Shown: piece by piece, positions 60,077-64,000 of the stretch | How the letters are laid out: the number at the start of each line of letters is the position of its first letter | How positions within the stretch are numbered: the first letter of the stretch is position 1 | Assembly: GCA_965248975.1 (NCBI GenBank) | Contig: CBDFKU010000005.1 | Span: 1 to 64,000, forward strand | DNA length: 64,000 bases | Source: CBDFKU01 sp965248975 | GTDB lineage: Bacteria > Chloroflexota > Dehalococcoidia > Lucifugimonadales > JAGWBF01 | Direction of reading: 5' to 3' | Made by a program: the position numbers and the translations under genes | The notes under the pieces: generated by a model | Seen by the model: only the letters and a program-made list of their open reading frames with translations | Told to the model about the DNA's origin: nothing | The model's database searches: none

Positions 60077-61246
60077 TCATCCCCTCGTCTTCACAAATGC
60101 CTCCACGGCCCGGTTCAGGTCGGTGCGGGTGTGGTCGCTGGAGATCTGCACACGGATGCGGGCCGCGCCCTGGGGGACCACCGGATAGCTGAAGCCGATG
60201 ACGTATATCCCCTCGTCCAGCATCGCCCGGGCCATGTCCTGAGTCTTCTGTGCATCTCCCAGCATCACCGGCACGATGGGATGGACCGACTCCGGGACGG
60301 TGAAGACCGCGTCTTGCATCCTGTCCCTGAAGTGGCGGGTGTTGTCCCATAGCCGCGTCCGGAGCTCCGGGTGCCCTTCGATGTAGTCGATGGCGTATCG
60401 GGAGGTAGCCGCGACCACCGGGGGCAGCGAGTTGGAGAAGAGGTACGTCCGGGAGCGCTCCCGCAGGATCTCGATGATCTCACGATGCCCGGCCACGAAC
60501 CCGCCGCTGGCCCCGCCCAGGGCCTTGCCATAGGTGGAGGTGATCACGTCTACCCGGCCCTCGACACCACAGTGCTGGTGCGTCCCCCGCCCGTCTGGCC
60601 CCATGAACCCAGTGGCGTGGGAGTCGTCCACCACAACCAGGGCATCGTACCTATCGGCCAGGTCGCAGATATCGGCCAGGGGCGCGATGTCGCCGTCCAT
60701 GCTGAACACACCGTCGGTGACGATGCAACGCACACGCCGGCCCGCCGTCTCTTTCAGGCCCGCTTCCAGGTCGGCCATATCCATGTGGCGATAGACCCGC
60801 AGGCTGGCATTGCACATGCGGACCCCGTCGATGATGCTTGCGTGGTTCAGGGCGTCGGACAGGATGGCGTCCTCATCCGAAAGGAAGCTGGCGAAGAAGC
60901 CTATGTTGGCGGACATGCAGGACGAGTAGAGGATGGCGTCATCCATGCCCAGGAAACGGGCGGTGCTCCGCTCCAGCTCCACGTGGACGTCCTGGGTGCC
61001 GCAGATGAACCGCACCGACGAGAGCCCGAAGCCGAAGGTTTCCAGGGCATCGCGGGCCGCGGCGACCATGTCGTCGGAGCCCGCCAGGCCCAGGTAGTTG
61101 TTGGAGCAGAAGTTCAGCACCTCACGACCCTCGGAGCGGACAAGCCTGCCCTGCCTGGAGGTGATCACCCGCTCGGCCTTGTGCAGGCCCGACCGGTGAA
61201 TCTCGGCCAGCTCTTCCTGGAGAATGGGCTTGAGGGAAGTGTACAT
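60077..61246 (-). CDS. kbl: Glycine C-acetyltransferase (2-amino-3-ketobutyrate CoA ligase)
   Basis: A 389-residue alpha-oxoamine synthase using PLP. NFCSNNYLGLAG, VDDSHATGFMGPDGRG and the Lys-bearing TSTYGKALGGASGGF are the family markers. Kbl cleaves 2-amino-3-ketobutyrate with CoA into glycine and acetyl-CoA in threonine breakdown. Its usual partner, threonine dehydrogenase, is not adjacent. Related 8-amino-7-oxononanoate synthase cannot be fully excluded but the RSRTYLFSNSLPP segment favours Kbl. Confidence 0.92.
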   Translation of the reverse strand: MYTSLKPILQEELAEIHRSGLHKAERVITSRQGRLVRSEGREVLNFCSNNYLGLAGSDDMVAAARDALETFGFGLSSVRFICGTQDVHVELERSTARFLGMDDAILYSSCMSANIGFFASFLSDEDAILSDALNHASIIDGVRMCNASLRVYRHMDMADLEAGLKETAGRRVRCIVTDGVFSMDGDIAPLADICDLADRYDALVVVDDSHATGFMGPDGRGTHQHCGVEGRVDVITSTYGKALGGASGGFVAGHREIIEILRERSRTYLFSNSLPPVVAATSRYAIDYIEGHPELRTRLWDNTRHFRDRMQDAVFTVPESVHPIVPVMLGDAQKTQDMARAMLDEGIYVIGFSYPVVPQGAARIRVQISSDHTRTDLNRAVEAFVKTRG

Positions 61247-61290
61247 TTTTACCCTTCTGGCCGGTGTAGAGGCGTGAGGAGCCAGGCTCC

Positions 61291-62187
61291 CTAGGCCTTC
61301 GGAGGCACCGGGAGTCCGGGTACGTTGACCTGAATGCGGGCCAGGGTGTCCCGGGTGGTGATGAACAGAGTACGTAGGTCGTCGCCGCCGAAGGCCACGT
61401 TGGTCGTCTGGTTAGCCTCCGTAAGGATCGTACCCAGGTGCCTGCCCGAAGGATCGATGACCCACACACCGCCCGAGCCTGTGCAGTAGACGTTGCCCTC
61501 CACGTCCACCTTCATACCGTCGGGGACTCCCGGGAGCCCTCTCCTCATGTAGCAGAACACCCGGTCGGTGTGCAGGGCCAGCGTCCCGTTGGGCTGGACA
61601 TCAAAGGCCCGCGCGTTCCCTTTGTTGGAGTCGTCGACGTACAGCACGCTCTCGTCGGGGGAGAAAGCCAGGCCGTTGGGCGCCCCGAAATCCCGCACCA
61701 GCAGGGTCAACGTGCCCAGGTCGGCCGAGACGCGGAACACGCCGGAGAACTCCAGGTCTATCGCTGGATCAGGGGCCCCGGGGTCGGTGAAGTAAATGCT
61801 GCCGTCGGACTTCACCACCACGTCGTTGGGGCGGTTCAGCCGGGTCCCACGGTAAGTGCCGGCGACCACGGTGATGCTGCCGTCGGGTTCCTGCCGGGTC
61901 ACCCGACGCGTGGAGCCTTCGCACGCCAGCAGCCTGCCCTGGAGGTCCCATGTCAGGCCGTTGGCCTCGTTGGTGTTGTCCTGGAACGGGGTAACACCCT
62001 CCCCGGGAGCCCACTTCAGCCGCAGGCTCCGGCCGATGTCGCTGAAGAGAAGATACCCTCCTTCTGTGTGCCACAGCGGCCCTTCCGCTGCGCCGTTGGG
62101 CGTGGTGTACCCGTTGGCGAGCTCCTCTATCTCCTGGCCCGGCGATATAAGACGGTCCAGGTCCGGTGAGAGCCGTTCGATCGGCAT
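61291..62187 (-). CDS. SMP-30/gluconolactonase family protein
   Basis: A 298-residue six-bladed beta-propeller. GAAEGPLWHTEGGYLLFSDI supplies the first metal ligand Glu, then TNEANGLTWDLQGRLLACE, NRPNDVVVKSDGSIYFTDPG and PNGLAFSPDESVLYVDDS. Members hydrolyse lactones or phosphotriesters with a divalent metal. ATG 62187 has GGGAGG 6 bases upstream. It shares a strand with kbl and may be co-transcribed. Confidence 0.88.
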   Translation of the reverse strand: MPIERLSPDLDRLISPGQEIEELANGYTTPNGAAEGPLWHTEGGYLLFSDIGRSLRLKWAPGEGVTPFQDNTNEANGLTWDLQGRLLACEGSTRRVTRQEPDGSITVVAGTYRGTRLNRPNDVVVKSDGSIYFTDPGAPDPAIDLEFSGVFRVSADLGTLTLLVRDFGAPNGLAFSPDESVLYVDDSNKGNARAFDVQPNGTLALHTDRVFCYMRRGLPGVPDGMKVDVEGNVYCTGSGGVWVIDPSGRHLGTILTEANQTTNVAFGGDDLRTLFITTRDTLARIQVNVPGLPVPPKA

Positions 62188-62343
62188 AGCAGCCTCCCTT
62201 TCTGGCGACATCCATCGCCCTGGGCATCCATGGGGATTATAGGCACCTCTCCAAGGGCGGTCAATAATGGACCACGACGCTCCGAAAAGGGCGGGGACGG
62301 AGGCTTGACCACGTCGCAATTTAATAGTATTTTAGTTAATAGG

Positions 62344-62607
62344 ATGACATTAATATACGGGGAATTGCTCAAGATACGGTTCCAACACGTGTCCACCTCG
62401 GAGGTAGCCGAAGTGCTGGGGATAACCGCCCAGGCGGCGTCCCGGCTGGTCCGGCAGGGCAAGCTTCCGGGGGTTAAGATCGGCGGGGTCTATATGGTCC
62501 CTCGGGACGCGATGAAGGAGTTCGTCAGAGGCTACGTGCCCCGTCGAGGCAAGCCCAGGAAGAAGCGCAAGTATACTCGGAGGAGTCCCACCGCGAACGA
62601 AGGCTAA
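62344..62607 (+). CDS. Small helix-turn-helix (excisionase-like) protein
   Basis: An 87-residue protein with a MerR/excisionase-type DNA-binding domain: STSEVAEVLGITAQAASRLVRQGKLPGVKIGGVYMVPRDAMKEF, residues about 16-60, and a basic tail (RRGKPRKKRKYTRR). The promoter-like TTGACC (62305-62310), 17-base spacer and TATTTT lies just before the ATG, implying a very short or absent leader. It could be an Xis-type factor or a regulator; no integrase is nearby. Confidence 0.75.
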   Translation: MTLIYGELLKIRFQHVSTSEVAEVLGITAQAASRLVRQGKLPGVKIGGVYMVPRDAMKEFVRGYVPRRGKPRKKRKYTRRSPTANEG

Positions 62608-62624
62608 GCGCCGCCCTGGGCTGC

Positions 62625-63125
62625 CTACACGTCGGCGGGGATGCGGCCGCAGGCCATCAGCCACATGCGGGCGATCTCCGGGCCCATGAACTTGAAGCTC
62701 TTTCGTAGTTCTTTTTGCAGCGGCGCCAACTCGTCGCCCTCCAGCACTTCGTAGAACCAGTTGCAGAAGGAGCCGTGCTCCTTCTGCAAGCCCTTGACGA
62801 CGCGGGCGTTCGAGATGCACGCCTCGATCTTCTTGCGGTTGCGTATGATGGACGCATCCTGAAGCATCTGATCGACCTGCACCGGTCCCAGGTCCGCCAC
62901 GTGGTCGATGAGCCACCCGTTGAAGGCCCGTCGAAAGGCGTCACGGCGAAGCAAGACCATGCGCCACGTCAGGCCAGCCTGAAATATCTCCAGGCTCATG
63001 ACCTCGAACAGGGCATCGTCGTCGGCCGCCCGCTTGCCCCAGATCTCCTTGGCATACCACTCCAAAGCCGGGTCGCCCCGAGCCCACTCCGGGATCTCCT
63101 GGTCCTGCTGGTTCTCCGAGACCAT
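62625..63125 (-). CDS. tag: DNA-3-methyladenine glycosylase I-like protein
   Basis: A 166-residue protein with the Tag core: ALEWYAKEIWGKRAADDDALFEVMSLEIFQAGLTWRMVLLRRDAFRRAF, residues about 19-68, and PVQVDQMLQDASIIRNRKKIEACISNA. Tag removes 3-methyladenine from DNA. The N-terminal Cys and the C-terminal HxxxC of the structural zinc site are absent here; the protein ends CGRIPADV. It may be a zinc-free variant. Confidence 0.82.
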   Translation of the reverse strand: MVSENQQDQEIPEWARGDPALEWYAKEIWGKRAADDDALFEVMSLEIFQAGLTWRMVLLRRDAFRRAFNGWLIDHVADLGPVQVDQMLQDASIIRNRKKIEACISNARVVKGLQKEHGSFCNWFYEVLEGDELAPLQKELRKSFKFMGPEIARMWLMACGRIPADV

Positions 63126-63269
63126 AGGGCATCACCTCGGCATACCGATTGGGCTGTGGACAAGGGTAGAGCCGTCCGTCCCATGCGTCAAGGGCCTGGC
63201 CTACTAGACACGGAACCATGCCGTCTATACACTCGGGTCCGTTCAGCCTGTGGTCCTGAGGTGAGTCCT

Positions 63270-64000
63270 ATGAGCGCCGGTACGCTGAAGATCGACGGGG
63301 CCCGGTTCGTCCTGACCATGGATCCCCAGAGGCGCATCATCCAGGACGGCTCCATCCTGATCGAAGGCCAACGGATAGCCCGGGTGGGAAAGGCCTCGGA
63401 GCTCAGCGGAATCGCAGCCGACCGGGTCATCGACGCCGCAGAGATGGTGGTGACGCCCGGGTTCTGCAACGGCCACATCCACCTCAGCTACGCCCACGCC
63501 GTCCGAGGAATATTCCCGGACGATCTGCCTCCCGGAGAATATCTGGCCAACGTCTTCAGGCTGCAATCGGAGATGACGGAAGACGAGGAGTACCATACCT
63601 CGTTGCTGGCCATCACCGAGCTACTGAAATACGGCACCACCTGCTTCCTGGACCCGGGCAGCACCAAGCACCTGGACTCATGCTTGCAGGCCTACGAGGA
63701 CTCCGGTTGCCGGATAATCCTGGGCCGACACGTAGCAGATGTCCCCAATCCCCTGGGCATCCCAGTGACCTCGACGGAGGTGGCGGCGTCCGTGATGGAG
63801 GAGACGGTCCGCGCCTACGACCACAGACTAGACGGCAGGATCAGCGCCTGGGCCATGCCCTTCTCCGCCGACTACTCCACACCGGAGCTGCTGGTAGCGG
63901 CCAAGGGGATCGCCGACAGCCACCACACGGGAATGACTCTGCACCAACCCAACTTCCCAGACTCGGTTAGCCGGCACCTGAGCATGCACGGAAAGCGTCC
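63270..64000 (+). CDS. Amidohydrolase-family protein (partial, runs off the end)
   Basis: Translation from ATG 63270 (GAGGTGA upstream) is open to the window edge, 243 residues. The metal-binding GFCNGHIHLSYAH, and LLKYGTTCFLDPGSTKH and the GMTLHQPN strand with its His, place it in the cytosine deaminase/chlorohydrolase (TrzN/AtzA, MTA/SAH deaminase) group of amidohydrolases. The substrate is unknown and the C-terminal third is missing. Confidence 0.87.
   Translation, partial: MSAGTLKIDGARFVLTMDPQRRIIQDGSILIEGQRIARVGKASELSGIAADRVIDAAEMVVTPGFCNGHIHLSYAHAVRGIFPDDLPPGEYLANVFRLQSEMTEDEEYHTSLLAITELLKYGTTCFLDPGSTKHLDSCLQAYEDSGCRIILGRHVADVPNPLGIPVTSTEVAASVMEETVRAYDHRLDGRISAWAMPFSADYSTPELLVAAKGIADSHHTGMTLHQPNFPDSVSRHLSMHGKR

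Noticed and set aside
1..64000. CRISPR arrays, rRNA and tRNA genes
   Set aside because: No regularly spaced repeats and no recognisable rRNA or tRNA structure were seen on either strand.

Overview
The window is GC-rich bacterial chromosome (about 60% G+C by eye) with tightly packed genes and operons on both strands. Gene content points to an uncultured Chloroflexota, most likely a Dehalococcoidia or SAR202-like lineage: luciferase-like F420-type oxidoreductase, MaoC/SDR acyl-CoA genes, cobalamin salvage, T/P-rich lipoproteins and a PPi-type phosphofructokinase. This placement is inference; no rRNA or tRNA gene is visible to anchor it.

Layout. (1) 1-5727: a module typical of integrated plasmid-like elements: ssb, a short RadC/JAB protein, three small unknown or zinc-ribbon proteins, an NPPY methyltransferase and a SNF2-type helicase, each with a strong ribosome binding site and with GC-rich hairpins after ssb and the methyltransferase. 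(2) 5798-8238: a large lipoprotein and a small membrane protein. (3) 8257-20727: housekeeping and metabolic genes (LLM oxidoreductase, SirB1-like protein, VOC, cupin, fabF, folC, epimerase, mgtE, an HflK-HflC fusion, acs) plus a detached copy of the acs 3' end. (4) 20966-28045: pcrA/uvrD helicase, then a PadR regulator followed by a decayed polyhydroxyalkanoate locus (phaC and phasin relics), two MaoC-type proteins and two tandem SDR paralogs. (5) 28089-29142: GNAT and NUDIX. (6) 29315-34122: two successive panD plus N-methyltransferase cassettes, each behind a near-consensus promoter and a ~350-nt leader, followed by a third methyltransferase and an alpha/beta hydrolase. (7) 34162-39052: DtxR-family metal regulator, an IS3-type and an IS630-type insertion sequence, and an fbpC-like ATPase. 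(8) 39253-46098, minus strand: a cobalamin operon with a perfect consensus promoter, a cobalamin riboswitch with terminator, a B12-binding radical-SAM homolog without its cluster cysteines, btuF, btuC, btuD, a CobC-like phosphatase and cobQ. (9) 46112-50823: TPR protein, glycosyltransferase, lysC, broken Uma2 gene, thrB. (10) 51040-64000: xer recombinase, rpiB-like gene, uvrC, PPi-type phosphofructokinase, gamma-glutamyltransferase, an AT-richer restriction-endonuclease-like gene, kbl, SMP-30-like protein, HTH protein, Tag-like glycosylase, and an amidohydrolase cut by the window end.

Most promising system: the panD/methyltransferase cassettes. PanD makes beta-alanine; the co-transcribed methyltransferases resemble sarcosine/dimethylglycine N-methyltransferases. 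Together they suggest a route to N-methylated beta-alanine, up to beta-alanine betaine, a possible osmolyte. The second candidate is the cysteine-less radical-SAM homolog that heads the B12 operon. Several genes carry single-base frameshifts, many of them in G runs, so some disruptions may be consensus-sequence errors rather than real decay.
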